A stretch of DNA of 32,522 bases, taken from the NCBI GenBank assembly GCA_929200395.1, contig CAKMZJ010000009.1:10854-43375 (forward strand). Direction: 5' to 3'. This stretch comes from Candidatus Gorgonimonas eunicellae (GTDB lineage: Bacteria > Pseudomonadota > Gammaproteobacteria > Pseudomonadales > Endozoicomonadaceae). This document shows positions 32,512-32,522 of this stretch, one piece after another; within the stretch, counting starts at the first letter, position 1, and each line of letters begins with the position of its first letter. Position numbers and translations under genes: made by a program. The notes under the pieces are model-generated. The model worked only from the letters and a program-made list of their open reading frames with translations, did not search any database and was not told the DNA's origin.

Positions 32512-32522
32512 AAGTTAAAATT

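Noticed and set aside
1-32522. tRNA or rRNA genes
   Set aside because: No cloverleaf-like pattern or conserved rRNA stretch was seen when reading both strands; a tRNAscan-type search would be decisive.

Overview
This is an AT-rich stretch of a bacterial chromosome. The housekeeping genes (rnhB, ubiG, cysQ, der, argS, nnr, and sdhE followed by a ygfX/cptA-like gene) suggest a gammaproteobacterium or a close relative. The rest points to a host-associated, probably intracellular lifestyle: a type III secretion system (T3SS), a repeat-rich autotransporter, several effector-like genes, decayed insertion sequences, and a cluster of eukaryote-like C2H2 zinc-finger genes. I cannot name the species from the sequence alone.

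Layout. Bases 1-2756 are the 3' part of a large autotransporter with Ala/Lys-rich repeats. On the minus strand follow the T3SS export-gate genes sctR-sctS-sctT-sctU (5671 down to 2878), an orphan methyltransferase-like protein that may be an effector (5890-6990), and a DUF47 regulator plus PiT phosphate transporter pair (9114 down to 7147). A gene-free 600-base gap separates these from rnhB. Then come ubiG, a DUF2608 HAD-type phosphatase and cysQ. Bases 13157-15130 hold three plus-strand genes in the order LcrR-like, LcrG-like, tip-protein-like, which is the order of lcrR-lcrG-lcrV in Ysc-type systems. der follows. Bases 16707-17594 are a mobile-element graveyard with two degenerate type I-F-like CRISPR repeats and fragments of IS5- and IS630-type transposases. 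Bases 17595-20422 hold a Cys-His-Asp protease-like gene whose frame is broken at a run of 11 A's and continues in another frame for about 680 codons. A second patch of I-F-like repeats lies at 20620-20701. Next come a small membrane-anchored protein (minus strand), a possible small RNA with a good terminator, and argS, nnr, sdhE and ygfX-like on the plus strand.

The most striking region is 25662-32463: six minus-strand paralogues, each with its own extended -10 promoter. They share an N-terminus (MEAVGxTGxS), a variable central region with two to four C2H2 zinc fingers, an Asn/Thr-rich linker, a bipartite basic motif that looks like a nuclear localisation signal, and short acidic C-terminal helices of the type IDDKELLEL. 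Their DNA shows segmental duplication, gene conversion, a premature stop and decayed tail modules. With a T3SS in the same window, the simplest reading is an expanding family of secreted DNA- or RNA-binding nucleomodulins. Secretion and nuclear entry are inference; the fingers, basic motif and mosaic structure are visible directly.
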